Assembly (NCBI RefSeq): GCF_045348435.1
Contig: NZ_CP157484.1
Span: 3,782,001 to 3,846,000, forward strand
Reading direction: 5' to 3'
DNA from: Alsobacter sp045348435
GTDB taxonomy: Bacteria > Pseudomonadota > Alphaproteobacteria > Rhizobiales > Beijerinckiaceae
Length of the DNA stretch: 64,000 nucleotides
Part shown: positions 21,086 through 30,663 of the stretch, piece by piece
How positions within the stretch are numbered: the first letter of the stretch is position 1
Layout of the letters: the number at the start of each line of letters is the position of its first letter
Made by a program: the position numbers and the translations under genes
The notes under the pieces: generated by a model
The model's database searches: none
Told to the model about the DNA's origin: nothing
What the model saw: only the letters and a program-made list of their open reading frames with translations

Positions 21086-22047
21086 CACTCCGCGGCCTCT
21101 CTCTCGATCAGCACGCCAGCGAGAAACTTCTCCGCGTCCAGCGCCGCCATGCAGCCTAGCCCGGCGGCGGTGACCGCCTGCCGGTAGGTCTCGTCGGTGA
21201 CGTCGCCGGCGGCGAACACCCCCGGGATGTTCGTCGTCGTGTGGCCCGGATGGGTGTGGATGTAGCCGGAAGGCCGCATCTCCACCTGGCCCTTGAAGAG
21301 CGCGGTCGCGGGCTTGTGCCCGATGGCGACGAAGACGCCGTCGGTCTTCACCTCGCTGAGGGCGCCGGTCTTGGTGTTGCGCAGCCGCACATGGGTGACC
21401 CCCGGCGGGTTCTGGCCGCCGCAGATCTCGTCGATGGCGCTGTCCCACACCACCGAGACGTTGGCCTGCTGGAACAGCCGCTGCTGCAGGATGCGCTCCG
21501 CCCGGAACGCGTCGCGCCGGTGCACCACCGTGACGCTCCGGGCGATGTTGGCGAGGTAGAGCGCCTCCTCGACGGCGGTGTTGCCGCCGCCGACCACCAC
21601 CACGTCCTTGTTGCGGAAGAAGAACCCGTCGCAGGTGGCGCAGGCCGAGACGCCATAGCCCTTGAACGCCTCCTCGGAGGGCAGGCCCAGCCACTGCGCC
21701 TGCGCTCCGGTGGCGATGATGAGGCTGTCGCAGGTGTAGACCTGGCCGCTGTCGCCGGTCAGCCGGAACGGCCGCACGCCGAGCTCGGCCTTGACGACGT
21801 AGTCTGACACCATCGTCGTGCCGACATGCTCGGCCTGCTTGCGCATCTGCTCCATCAGCCAGGGGCCCTGGATGACGTCGGCGAAGCCGGGATAGTTCTC
21901 CACGTCGGTGGTGATCATCAGCTGCCCGCCCTCCTGGAGTCCGGAGATGAGCACCGGCTCCAGCATGGCGCGGGCCGCGTAGATCGCGGCCGTGTAGCCG
22001 GCCGGACCGGACCCGAGGATGATCAGCTTGGCGTGCAGAGCGGACAT
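21085..22047 (-). CDS. trxB: Thioredoxin reductase TrxB
   Basis: A 320-residue flavoprotein that reduces thioredoxin with NADPH in the cytoplasm. It has the FAD-binding LGSGPAGYTAAIYAARA (~11-27), the redox-active disulfide CATC at 136-139 in SACATCDGFFF, the NADPH site VVVVGGGNTAVEEALYLA (~147-164) and the second FAD motif GVFAAGDVTDETYRQ (~275-290). ATG 22047 (MSALHAKLII) is chosen over an upstream in-frame ATG at 22083, because it gives the normal length. lysR follows in the same operon. Confidence 0.97.
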   Translation of the reverse strand: MSALHAKLIILGSGPAGYTAAIYAARAMLEPVLISGLQEGGQLMITTDVENYPGFADVIQGPWLMEQMRKQAEHVGTTMVSDYVVKAELGVRPFRLTGDSGQVYTCDSLIIATGAQAQWLGLPSEEAFKGYGVSACATCDGFFFRNKDVVVVGGGNTAVEEALYLANIARSVTVVHRRDAFRAERILQQRLFQQANVSVVWDSAIDEICGGQNPPGVTHVRLRNTKTGALSEVKTDGVFVAIGHKPATALFKGQVEMRPSGYIHTHPGHTTTNIPGVFAAGDVTDETYRQAVTAAGLGCMAALDAEKFLAGVLIEREAAE

Positions 22048-22089
22048 GTCGCGCGTCTCTTGGAGCGCGGAGCGGGCGCTCACATCGAT

Positions 22090-23076
22090 TTAGGCGGGGG
22101 TGCTCCTGCGCCGCAGGTATGCGGCTTCGATCGCCGAAGCGATGACTGGGGTGCTATCTAATGCCGGGTATGCATAGCTTTCAAGCCGACCTTGAAAGAA
22201 ACGCACAGCTCCGGCCTCCTTCAGGGCGATTATCTGTCGCCTGAGCCGGTCCGACCCCTTCTGATGCCGCCAGGACGGCTCGAAGACGAGCACGGGCCTG
22301 CCCGTGGCGCAGGCCTCGCCGACCATGTTGGCGGAATCGGCCGTGACCACGATCGCATCCGCCAGGGCCAGCATCGCCATATAGGGATTGTCGCCGGTCC
22401 CGTCCCAGAAGAAGCCGCCCTTGCCGCGCAGGATGCTGCGCACCCCTTCCACCAGCGCGGGAGGCGAGCGGCGCGACGCCGTCGCCATCAGGCCGGCGCC
22501 CGTCTGCGCCAGCGCGCCGATCTGGCCGGTGAGCCGCAGGATGTCCTCGCCGGTGAAGACGTGGTGGCGGCTGTCGCCGCCCAGCAGCAGCGCCACGCGC
22601 GGCCGGGGCAGCGCCGCGAGCGCGGCCGGCGGCGCGGCGCGGGCGGCGGCCAGGCGCTCGGGCGTGACCCGGTGCGGCGAGGTCAGGGTCGCCAGCACGT
22701 TGGGGCCGCGCAGCCGGTCGTGCTCGGGAACCCAGATGAAGTCGGCCGCGCCCGTCCCGGTGCGCGGGTCCTTCAGGAAGACCGTGAAGGTGCGCCCGCC
22801 CGACGCCCGCTTCAGCGCCTTCAGGGCCGGGACCGCGCGGCGCCCGCTCGCGATGGCGATGTCCGGCAAGGCCCCCGCCAGCGGGCCGCCCTCCCGGCCG
22901 GGCGCCTCGCGCGGGTCGACTGGCCCCCATGGGGCCAGCCACGACCACGGCGCCCGCGGCGCCACGCGCCGGACGTCGGGCGCGAGCCCGAGCGCCTCGG
23001 CCACCCCCAGGCACTGCCCTTCGTCGCCGGCCTTGCCGTCGGTGATGATCCAGCAGCTGGTGGCGGGAGGGAGCAT
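22090..23076 (-). CDS. ELM1/GtrOC1-like family protein (Mito_fiss_Elm1 domain)
   Basis: A 328-residue protein matching the ELM1 family, named from a plant mitochondrial fission factor but widespread in alphaproteobacteria, and resembling a GT-B glycosyltransferase fold. It opens with CWIITDGKAGDEGQCLGVAE and contains PDIAIASGRRAVPALKAL (~70-87), the segment ALLLGGDSRHHVF (~165-177) and the C-terminal IVVTADSANMVGEACATGRP (~240-259). The C-terminal part looks like a nucleotide-sugar site. Its bacterial role is unknown; an envelope-glycan function is an inference. It lies 42 bases upstream of the trxB start, on the same strand. Confidence 0.88.
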   Translation of the reverse strand: MLPPATSCWIITDGKAGDEGQCLGVAEALGLAPDVRRVAPRAPWSWLAPWGPVDPREAPGREGGPLAGALPDIAIASGRRAVPALKALKRASGGRTFTVFLKDPRTGTGAADFIWVPEHDRLRGPNVLATLTSPHRVTPERLAAARAAPPAALAALPRPRVALLLGGDSRHHVFTGEDILRLTGQIGALAQTGAGLMATASRRSPPALVEGVRSILRGKGGFFWDGTGDNPYMAMLALADAIVVTADSANMVGEACATGRPVLVFEPSWRHQKGSDRLRRQIIALKEAGAVRFFQGRLESYAYPALDSTPVIASAIEAAYLRRRSTPA

Positions 23077-23176
23077 GGGACGCGAGTCGCACGGAACGGG
23101 TCAGGCGGCAAGCACGTCAGCGAATATCAATCAATCGCCACCATACTATTTCCTGGTTCGATGAAGGTGACGTTTG

Positions 23177-23662
23177 ATGCCGCTGAGCGAACAGCTCCGA
23201 GAGAACACCCGCTTTATCGCCATCGCCTATCTGTGTTCGGCCCTGTGCCTTGCCATCTGGGGGATCGGGGTAGCGAGGGGACATCAGCGGGATCTAGACC
23301 GCCATCTGATGTTTTCAGTCACGCCAGTGCATGGCGTGGTTGTCGACATCGATAAAGGCAAAGGCCATCGATCGATCATCCGCTTTTCTGTCAAAGACAA
23401 AACCTGTTTTACCGAACGGCCAGAGATGAAGGATAGCCGCAGACGCTCCGTCGTCATAGGACAGTCGGTCGCTATCTGGCCGCGCAGCGAAACCTGCTAT
23501 GAACCGGTTGTCGAAGGAGATTGGGACCCTGACATGCCGAAACTGTTGCGGGGCGCAGCGCTCGTCGGGCTCGGTCTCATGGTCTTGTGGACTATTGCGC
23601 TGCATATCCGAAGCTCCCTCTTGCAGGCGCAACAGCTCAAGGCATCGGCTCCACCGTGCTGA
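23177..23662 (+). CDS. Hypothetical two-span membrane protein (DUF3592-like)
   Basis: A 161-residue protein with helices at ~12-32 (FIAIAYLCSALCLAIWGIGV) and ~124-145 (LLRGAALVGLGLMVLWTIAL). Between them is a domain of about 85 residues rich in beta propensity (TPVHGVVVDIDKGKGHRSII, VVIGQSVAIWPRSETCYEP). The layout resembles DUF3592 proteins, but the match is weak. ATG 23177 is chosen over the TTG at 23174, with AAGGTG at 23164-23169. Base composition is visibly less GC-rich than the neighbours, which suggests acquisition or relaxed constraint. Confidence 0.7.
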   Translation: MPLSEQLRENTRFIAIAYLCSALCLAIWGIGVARGHQRDLDRHLMFSVTPVHGVVVDIDKGKGHRSIIRFSVKDKTCFTERPEMKDSRRRSVVIGQSVAIWPRSETCYEPVVEGDWDPDMPKLLRGAALVGLGLMVLWTIALHIRSSLLQAQQLKASAPPC

Positions 23663-23733
23663 TCGCCGGCGCCCTTCCCCGCCGAACCGTTCACGTCTAA
23701 ACAGGGCCGATCGCACCGCAGCGGAATCGCCCC

Positions 23734-24195
23734 TTGCCGACACGCCTTGACGACATCGACCTGAAGATCCTGCGGGAGCTCCAGGCGGACGGCCGCATGA
23801 CCAATGTGGAGCTCGCCCGGCGCGTGGGCATGTCGGCGCCGCCCTGCCTGCGGCGGGTGCGGGCGCTGGAGGAGGCCGGGATCATCCAGGGCTACCGCGC
23901 GCTGGTGGACGAGGAGGCGCTCGGCTTCGAGATCGTGTTCTTCGCCTTCGTGCACCTCTCCAGCCAGGCCGAGGCCGACCTCGTCGGCTTCCAGGCGCGG
24001 ATGCGCGACTGGCCGGCGGTGCGCGAGTGCTGGACGCTCTCCGGCGACATCGACTTCATGCTGAAATGCGTCGCGCCCGACCTCAGGGCCTTCCAGGCGC
24101 TGGTGGCCGAGCTGACCGCCCTGCCCCATGTGCGCACCATTCGCACCGCCGTCGCGCTCGACAAGGTGAAGGACGAGCCGATCGCGCCGATCTAG
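23734..24195 (+). CDS. Lrp/AsnC family transcriptional regulator
   Basis: A 153-residue regulator. The N-terminal helix-turn-helix (residues ~5-55) reads LDDIDLKILRELQADGRMTN then VELARRVGMSAPPCLRRVRA. The C-terminal RAM ligand-binding domain (~65-140) carries VRECWTLSGDIDFMLKCVAP. It should form an octamer or tetramer that senses an amino acid. The start is TTG 23734: an in-frame TAA at 23698 excludes any earlier start, and family alignment begins at once with TRLDDIDLKIL. The target is probably local but none of the neighbours is an obvious amino-acid gene. Confidence 0.92.
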   Translation: MPTRLDDIDLKILRELQADGRMTNVELARRVGMSAPPCLRRVRALEEAGIIQGYRALVDEEALGFEIVFFAFVHLSSQAEADLVGFQARMRDWPAVRECWTLSGDIDFMLKCVAPDLRAFQALVAELTALPHVRTIRTAVALDKVKDEPIAPI

Positions 24196-24207
24196 GGCGC
24201 GGCGTCG

Positions 24208-24873
24208 TCAGGCCGGGGCTGTCTCGGCCGCCGCCCGCTCGCGGGCGCCCCTCAGCAGCGCCTCGACGCCGCTGACCAGCAGGTCCTCCGCCTCCCCCGG
24301 ACGGGTGCGCCCGAAGCAGCCGGCGCGCTCCAGGCTGGCGACCCCGTGGCTGAGCGCCCAGACCTGCCGGGCGAACGCCTCCGCGTCGACGCCCGCCCCG
24401 CCATGCTGGGCCAGCGCGCCGGCCACCCCGCGCAGCAGGATCTCGTAGGCCGGGCGGCCGGCGCCGTCCGCATCCTCGCCCGGCGGCTGCGCCCGCTGCG
24501 AGAACATGGCCGCGTAGAAGCCCGGCTCCTCGCGGGCGAAGGCCAGGTAGGCCCTGCCCATGGCGGTGAACCCGCTTTGGCCGGGCGCCGAGGACAGCGC
24601 CGCCGCAAGCCGCTGGCCGAACAGCCCGAAGCCCTCGGCGGCGACCTCGGCCAGCAGGGCCTCGCGGTCGCGGAAATGCCGGTAGGGCGCGGCCGGGCTG
24701 ACGCCCGCCAGCTTGGCGGCGTCGGTGAGCGAGAAGCCCTCCGGGCCGCGATCGCCCAGGAGTTGGCGCGCCGCCGCGATCAGGGCTTCGCGCAACTGTC
24801 CGTGATGGTAGCCCCGGCGCCTGAACGGGCCGCAGCCATGGGGAGGCCCGGGCGGGCCGTGGCGCCAACGCAT
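24208..24873 (-). CDS. TetR/AcrR family regulator (WHG-domain type)
   Basis: A 221-residue repressor. The helix-turn-helix (residues ~22-70) begins with YHHGQLREALIAAARQLLGD and includes FSLTDAAKLAGVSPAAPYRH. The C-terminal ligand domain is of the TetR_C_13/WHG type (YLAFAREEPGFYAAMFSQRA). The gene converges on the Lrp-type regulator with 12 bases between stops and diverges from the amidase, which makes the amidase its likeliest target. Start ATG 24873 adds a basic tail before the family start; an internal start nearer HHGQLREAL cannot be excluded. Confidence 0.9.
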   Translation of the reverse strand: MRWRHGPPGPPHGCGPFRRRGYHHGQLREALIAAARQLLGDRGPEGFSLTDAAKLAGVSPAAPYRHFRDREALLAEVAAEGFGLFGQRLAAALSSAPGQSGFTAMGRAYLAFAREEPGFYAAMFSQRAQPPGEDADGAGRPAYEILLRGVAGALAQHGGAGVDAEAFARQVWALSHGVASLERAGCFGRTRPGEAEDLLVSGVEALLRGARERAAAETAPA

Positions 24874-25019
24874 GACGCAGCGTTAGCCCAAGCGGACCGG
24901 CTCCGCAAATGCGCCGGGCGCGGCGCGCAGAGGCGCTTCCGCCCGCCCGCGCAGGGCCGCTATGGTGGCGCGCGCCCGGCGAGTCCCGCCGCGGCGGCGA
25001 TCACCGCGAGACCCGGCCC

Positions 25020-26261
25020 ATGCTCTCCCTCGTCGACATCCTCCGCCGCATCGACGCCGGCCAGACGACCGCGCCGGACGCCGTCCGCGAGTCCCGCGAA
25101 GCCGCCATGGCGCGCAACCCCGCGCTGAAGGCCTTCGTGCGCTTCGCCGAGCCGGCCGCCGCCTCCGCGCCGGGGCCGCTCGCCGGGATCGCCGTCGGGG
25201 TGAAGGACGTCATCGACACGGCCGACATGCCGACCGAACTCGGCTGCCCGGCCATCTACGGGGACTGGCGCCCCCGCGCCGACGCCGCCATCGTGAGCCG
25301 CATCCGGCAGCTGGGCGGGACCATCCTGGGCAAGACCGAGACCACCGCCTTCGCCTATCTGGACCCCGCCCCCACGCTGAACCCGCATCGTCCCGACCGC
25401 ACGCCCGGCGGCTCCTCGGCGGGGTCGGCGGCGGCGGTCGCAGCCGGGTTGATCCCGCTCGCGGTCGGCACCCAGACGGCCGGGTCGGTCATCCGCCCCG
25501 CCTCCTTCTGCGGCGCGGCGGGGCTGAAGCCCTCCTTCCGGCTCCTGCCCGCCGTCGGCGTGAAGACCACCGCCTGGACGCTCGACACGCTCGGCCTCTT
25601 CGCCGCGACCGCGGCCGACCTCGCCTTGGCGCTGGAGCTGATCTCCGGCCGCGCGATGACGTCGGCGGAAGACCCCGGCGCGCCGCGCTTCGGCGTCGCC
25701 GCCATGCCGCATGCGGGCGAGCGCAGCGCGGAGTCGATGGCGGCCCTGGAGACGGCCGCCCGGGCGCTGGAGAGCGCCGGCGCGGATGTGCGCGCCGTCG
25801 ATCTGCCCGACGCGCTGGTCGAGGCGGACCGGCGCCAGCCCACCCTCTACCAGTTCGAACTGCACGGCTCGCTCGGCTGGGAATGGCGCGAGCGCCGCGC
25901 CGACCTGCCGCCCGGGATCGCCGCCGCGCTGGCGGCCGGCGAGGCCACGCCGGCCGAGGACTACGACGCCGCCCGCGGCGCGGCCCGGCGGGCCCGCATG
26001 GCGGCCCGGGACCTGTTCGACGGGCTCGACGTCCTGCTGACGCTCTCGGCGCCCGGCCCCGCGCCGGGACGTGAGACCACCGGCGAGGCGCGGTTCAACC
26101 GGCTCTTCACGCTGCTCGGCGCGCCCTGCGTGAACGTGCCGGGGCTGCGCGCCGCCGACGGCATGCCGATCGGCCTGCAGGTGGTCGCGCCCTTCGCCCG
26201 CGACGCGCGCTGCCTGGCGGCGGCGGCCTTCCTGGAGCGGGCCCTGCGTCCCGTTCTGTGA
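25020..26261 (+). CDS. Amidase (amidase signature family)
   Basis: A 413-residue amidase signature enzyme that hydrolyses an amide to acid and ammonia. The Ser-cisSer-Lys triad is visible: Lys62 in GIAVGVKDVIDTADM, the cis-Ser at 132/133 in RTPGGSSAGSAAAVAAG, and the nucleophile Ser156 in VGTQTAGSVIRPASFCG. Substrate is not predictable; this is not GatA (short, and no gatB/gatC nearby). ATG 25020 is chosen because the preceding 37 in-frame residues are Arg-rich and non-homologous. It diverges from the TetR gene. Confidence 0.92.
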   Translation: MLSLVDILRRIDAGQTTAPDAVRESREAAMARNPALKAFVRFAEPAAASAPGPLAGIAVGVKDVIDTADMPTELGCPAIYGDWRPRADAAIVSRIRQLGGTILGKTETTAFAYLDPAPTLNPHRPDRTPGGSSAGSAAAVAAGLIPLAVGTQTAGSVIRPASFCGAAGLKPSFRLLPAVGVKTTAWTLDTLGLFAATAADLALALELISGRAMTSAEDPGAPRFGVAAMPHAGERSAESMAALETAARALESAGADVRAVDLPDALVEADRRQPTLYQFELHGSLGWEWRERRADLPPGIAAALAAGEATPAEDYDAARGAARRARMAARDLFDGLDVLLTLSAPGPAPGRETTGEARFNRLFTLLGAPCVNVPGLRAADGMPIGLQVVAPFARDARCLAAAAFLERALRPVL

Positions 26262-26315
26262 CAATCGGCTCTTCTATAAGACTCAAGCCGTCCGCGCGAA
26301 GTTGGGGAAGATCGG

Positions 26316-26370
26316 GCATGGAAGATGGCATTCCATGCTGGGCATGACCTTCGAATAAAGAAGTCATGCC
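26316..26370. other. Two consecutive hairpins in a low-GC intergenic stretch
   Basis: GCATGGAA (26316-26323) pairs with TTCCATGC (26331-26338). Directly after it, GGCATGAC-c-TTC (26341-26352) pairs with GAA-GTCATGCC (26360-26370). The stretch 26262-26530 is clearly AT-richer than its surroundings. The hairpins may terminate the amidase transcript or belong to a small RNA or leader of the mini-gene at 26535. No T-run follows either stem. Confidence 0.5.
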
Positions 26371-26534
26371 TCTCCGATACTTGAACAGCATTTCCCATAC
26401 ATGAAGAAAACACCTCGACGAATACACAGCATTTGAAACATCTTCCGCATGCTGCAGAGCAGCAAGAAAATCGCTTGCGCAATGCCGGAAGGCTGATAGC
26501 GTTAGGATAGTGTTAACCGCCCCAGGAGGACCAC

Positions 26535-26618
26535 ATGGCCCTAGTCCAGCGGCTCAACATGATGGCGATGTGTGCGGCGTTCGCGTTGGTCGGCGCTGTG
26601 GTGTTCGGCCTCTTCTGA
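26535..26618 (+). CDS. Candidate 27-residue membrane mini-protein
   Basis: The short frame encodes MALVQRLNMMAMCAAFALVG followed by AVVFGLF. This is an amphipathic start and a single hydrophobic helix spanning nearly the whole product. AGGAGG at 26524-26529 sits 5 bases before ATG 26535, one of the best Shine-Dalgarno sequences in the window. The stop codon lies inside a perfect 10-bp hairpin (26603-26626). The layout of good ribosome site, hydrophobic short product and stem-loop at the end fits a genuine small membrane protein or leader peptide. No family or function is known to me. Confidence 0.55.
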   Translation: MALVQRLNMMAMCAAFALVGAVVFGLF

Positions 26619-26626
26619 GGCCGAAC
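26603..26626 (+). terminator. Perfect stem-loop overlapping the mini-gene stop
   Basis: GTTCGGCCTC (26603-26612) and GAGGCCGAAC (26617-26626) form a 10-bp stem with the 4-base loop TTCT. The TGA stop of the mini-gene is at 26616-26618, within the structure. No T-run follows. Confidence 0.55.
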
Positions 26627-26790
26627 CGGCGGGGCGAAAGCCTCGATCCGGAGAGAGTGGGGCTCAGATCGCTGACCGAGCCGCCGAAGAGGTCATGACA
26701 GCCAGGCGCATCCACAGGATCGCCTGACATGTTCGGCGGAACCCTGGCGAGCCAGGCGTTTCAGACGACCCATCACGAGACGATGATCTT

Positions 26791-26825
26791 CGCCGCCGTC
26801 GGTCCCCGGATCGGCGGCGGCTTTT
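26791..26825 (+). terminator. Terminator-like stem with short T-run
   Basis: CGCCGCCG (26791-26798) pairs with CGGCGGCG (26812-26819) over a 13-base loop and is followed by GCTTTT. No clear gene precedes it except the mini-gene 170 bases upstream, so it may end a longer mini-gene transcript. Confidence 0.5.
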
Positions 26826-26873
26826 GCTTGGCGGTCCGGCTGCTTGGCGGTCCGGCTGCCTGGCGGTTCGGCG
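26826..26873. repeat. 16-base tandem repeat, about three units
   Basis: GCTTGGCGGTCCGGCT occurs exactly at 26826-26841 and 26842-26857, followed by an imperfect third unit (GCCTGGCGGTTCGGCG) at 26858-26873. It lies outside any gene. Confidence 0.85.
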
Positions 26874-27317
26874 ATCCCCGGAACGGCACGCGCCGCGCGC
26901 CCCGTCGCCTGCGGGCGCGGGGGTGGGCGGTCGGCGGCTCTCGCGCGCGGCGCCTCAGGCTGGCGCAGTCTCCCCCGCCGTCCCGCGGCGGGTCGGGCCG
27001 CGCATCACCCGGACGCGGCTCGGAGCGGAGGTCTCCCCGTCCGCGGGAGCGAAGCCTGACCCTGCTTCGCGAGGAACGACCGTCACCCTGCGTCGTCCGG
27101 GACCGGGCTTGACCCCGCTCCGGTGGGGGGCGGCCGAGGAGGCCGCGGGGGGATGCGGACGAGACTGCGTCCGCCGCAGGAGGCATGACGCCTCGGCGCG
27201 CGAGAGCCCGACCGCTCCGGCCCGCATCGCCGGTGGGCGGCGCGGGCGCGAAACCGAAAAGCTCGTGGCGGATGCGATGAAGGCCGGCGCCGGCCCCGCC
27301 CGCATCCGGGCCGAAGC

Positions 27318-27346
27318 GATATAGGATTATTTTTCTAAAATGTCAA
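27318..27346 (-). promoter_or_regulatory. Leftward sigma-70 promoter candidate
   Basis: Read on the minus strand, a perfect TTGACA (27346-27341) and TATATC (27323-27318) are separated by exactly 17 bases of AT-rich spacer. Transcription would begin near 27311 and run into the gene-poor stretch. No credible protein gene lies downstream, so an untranslated RNA is possible. Confidence 0.5.
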
Positions 27347-27421
27347 CCAGCCGCCTTTCTTCGGTTGGCGCGCGACCGGCGAAAAAGCTGCGTCAGGCGC
27401 GGCGGCGTGGTAGCATCGGGC

Positions 27422-27736
27422 ATGCGTCGGACCGGAACCCCCATGGCGGGTATGGCGGCGCTGGCCATGCTGGCCGGCGGCGCGTCGGCGCTGGCGGAGG
27501 GGCGGTTCGCGCCCTGGCGGCCGGACCCGCCGCTGCCGCCCTGCACCTGCCGGGCGCAGGGACAGACCTACCAGATGGGCGAGACGATCTGCCTGCGCAC
27601 CGTCGAGGGCTCGCGCCTGGCGCGCTGCGTCATGGTGCTGAACAACACCTCGTGGGAGCCCACCGCGACCCCCTGCCCGCAGGCGCGCGGCCCATTCAGC
27701 CCCGCTTTGCAGCGCTCGCTTCCGGGTTCGGGCTGA
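27422..27736 (+). CDS. Small secreted cysteine-containing protein
   Basis: A 104-residue protein with a signal peptide (MAGMAALAMLAGGASALAEG, cleavage near residue ~27). The mature part holds five cysteines in the pattern PPCTCRAQGQTYQMGETICL ... RLARCVMVLNNTSWEP ... PC, which suggests disulfides in the periplasm. No named family is recognised, although the pattern looks conserved rather than random. ATG 27422 directly precedes the signal peptide; in-frame residues before it are basic and unlikely. It converges on the DUF1501 gene. Confidence 0.75.
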   Translation: MRRTGTPMAGMAALAMLAGGASALAEGRFAPWRPDPPLPPCTCRAQGQTYQMGETICLRTVEGSRLARCVMVLNNTSWEPTATPCPQARGPFSPALQRSLPGSG

Positions 27737-27759
27737 CGCCGCGCCCGAGGCGCACGCCC

Positions 27760-29013
27760 TCAGCCGATGAGCCCGCGCATCGGCTCGACCGCCATCGACT
27801 CCGGGAACACGGAGGTCCCCAGCGCGGCGCGCGACAGGCCGAGATGATCGGCCAGGACGCCCTTCAGCACCGCCCGCAGATCCGTGGTGGGCTTGAGGTC
27901 GCGGCCCTCGTGGAGCTGCGCCTCCTTCAGCCCCGGCCAGTCGGCGATCACGCGGCCGCCTTTCACGGCGCCGCCGGCCAGAAACGCGCAGGTGGCGGTG
28001 CCGTGGTCGGTGCCCACCGTGCCGTTGATGCGCGCCGTGCGGCCGAACTCGGTCACCACAAGCACGGCGGTGTCCTTCCACACCGGCCCGAGCGTTTCCT
28101 CCAGCGCGGCCAGCGCGCCGTCGAGACCGCCCAGCAGCTGCGCCAGCTGGCCGGTGGCGCCGCCCTCGTTGGCGTGCGTGTCCCACCCGCCGAACGCCAG
28201 CGCGGCGAGCCGGGGACCATCGTTGGCCGCCATCAGCCGTCCCGCGCCCTCGGCGGCGCGGCGCATGGCTTCGGCTCCGCCGCCGCCCCGGCGGTTCTGG
28301 CCGCCGCCGTTGCGCGTCGCGATCATCTCGGCGTCAAGGCCGCGCGTCAGCGCGTCGCCCAGCGCCGGGTCCTTTTGCCGATAGAGGTCCAGCACCCGGG
28401 CCGCGAGGTCGTCCTCGGCCTTGGGCAGGCCCTGCGGGGCCCAGCCCAGCACGGGCGCCTTGCCGCGGATCACCAGCGGCGTCGTGGCCCCGACCCCGAC
28501 CCCGCCGAGCTTGCCGATGCGCTCGCCCTTGGGCAGCGCCGCCAGCGCGCGGTTCATCCAGCCGCTGTCCACCGGCGCGACGCCCGGCAGGCCGCTTTCC
28601 AGCACGTCCTGCCCGTCGAAATGCGAGCGCGACCGATAGGGCGTCGCCGTGGCGTGGATCACGCTGGCCTGCCCGGCCTTGTACAGGCGGGCGAAGTTCG
28701 GCATCGCCGGATGCAGGGCGAAAAAGCCGTTCAGCGGCAGCGCGGCGTTGTCTCCGGTCGCCGACAGCGCAATGCCGGCCCGCAGCGCCGCATAGTCGGG
28801 GTCGCCCACCGGCGCCACGGCCGAAAGCCCATCCAGCGCGCCGCGCAGCACGATGGTGACGAGTCGCGGATCCTTGCCGCCGGCCGCGTGGGCGAAGCGC
28901 GGCGCAAACGCCCAGGCGAACAGCGCCCCGCCGGTCACCAGCACGGCGCGGCGGGACGGATCGGGCGCCTCGCAGCAGGCGGCGTCGGGACTGGTCAAAA
29001 ACGGATGCGACAT
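27760..29013 (-). CDS. DUF1501 domain protein, Tat-exported
   Basis: A 417-residue protein of the DUF1501 family, which has a sulfatase/alkaline-phosphatase-like fold. A twin-arginine signal (DPSRRAVLVTGGALFAWAF) with an AHA cleavage region is at ~18-45. Landmarks are LVTIVLRGALDGLSAVAPVG (~53-72), ALAFGGWDTHANEGGATGQL (~258-277) and VLVVTEFGRTARINGTVGTD (~305-324). It is paired with the DUF1800 gene, the usual partner. ATG 29013 has GGGAG spaced 6 bases away; ATG 29031, overlapping the upstream stop as ATGA, is an alternative that adds 6 residues. Confidence 0.92.
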   Translation of the reverse strand: MSHPFLTSPDAACCEAPDPSRRAVLVTGGALFAWAFAPRFAHAAGGKDPRLVTIVLRGALDGLSAVAPVGDPDYAALRAGIALSATGDNAALPLNGFFALHPAMPNFARLYKAGQASVIHATATPYRSRSHFDGQDVLESGLPGVAPVDSGWMNRALAALPKGERIGKLGGVGVGATTPLVIRGKAPVLGWAPQGLPKAEDDLAARVLDLYRQKDPALGDALTRGLDAEMIATRNGGGQNRRGGGGAEAMRRAAEGAGRLMAANDGPRLAALAFGGWDTHANEGGATGQLAQLLGGLDGALAALEETLGPVWKDTAVLVVTEFGRTARINGTVGTDHGTATCAFLAGGAVKGGRVIADWPGLKEAQLHEGRDLKPTTDLRAVLKGVLADHLGLSRAALGTSVFPESMAVEPMRGLIG

Positions 29014-29027
29014 GGCGGGCTCCCGGC

Positions 29028-30476
<1,449 letters not shown>

Positions 30477-30663
30477 GGCGCAATCCGGGATCCGCGCCAA
30501 GAAGGCGTCGGACAACGGCTGAAGTAAGGCCTAACAATCGTTAATGTTCGGCCAATGCGGCCGCATGCAGGGGCCCCAATCTTTTGGCCGCGCTCGCCGG
30601 AGCCGGCGTCTCGCGCGGTCGCGCCGGCTTGCCCCGAGGCGTGACTCGCCCCATGTTCACGGT

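Larger units (their letters stand above)
26619..27421. other. 803-base stretch without a convincing gene
   Basis: Open frames here on both strands are Arg/Pro/Gly-rich readthrough with no recognisable domain, signal or ribosome site. What can be supported is the terminator-like stem at 26791, a 16-base tandem repeat at 26826, a perfect GGCCGGCGCCGGCC palindrome near 27282-27295 and a leftward promoter at 27318. It may be a degraded gene region or carry untranslated RNA. Confidence 0.5.

Noticed and set aside
26729..27324. Overlapping plus- and minus-strand frames of 116-166 codons in the gene-poor region
   Set aside because: They consist of Arg/Pro/Gly/Ala-rich residues, have no ribosome site or family match, and partly translate the 16-base tandem repeat.
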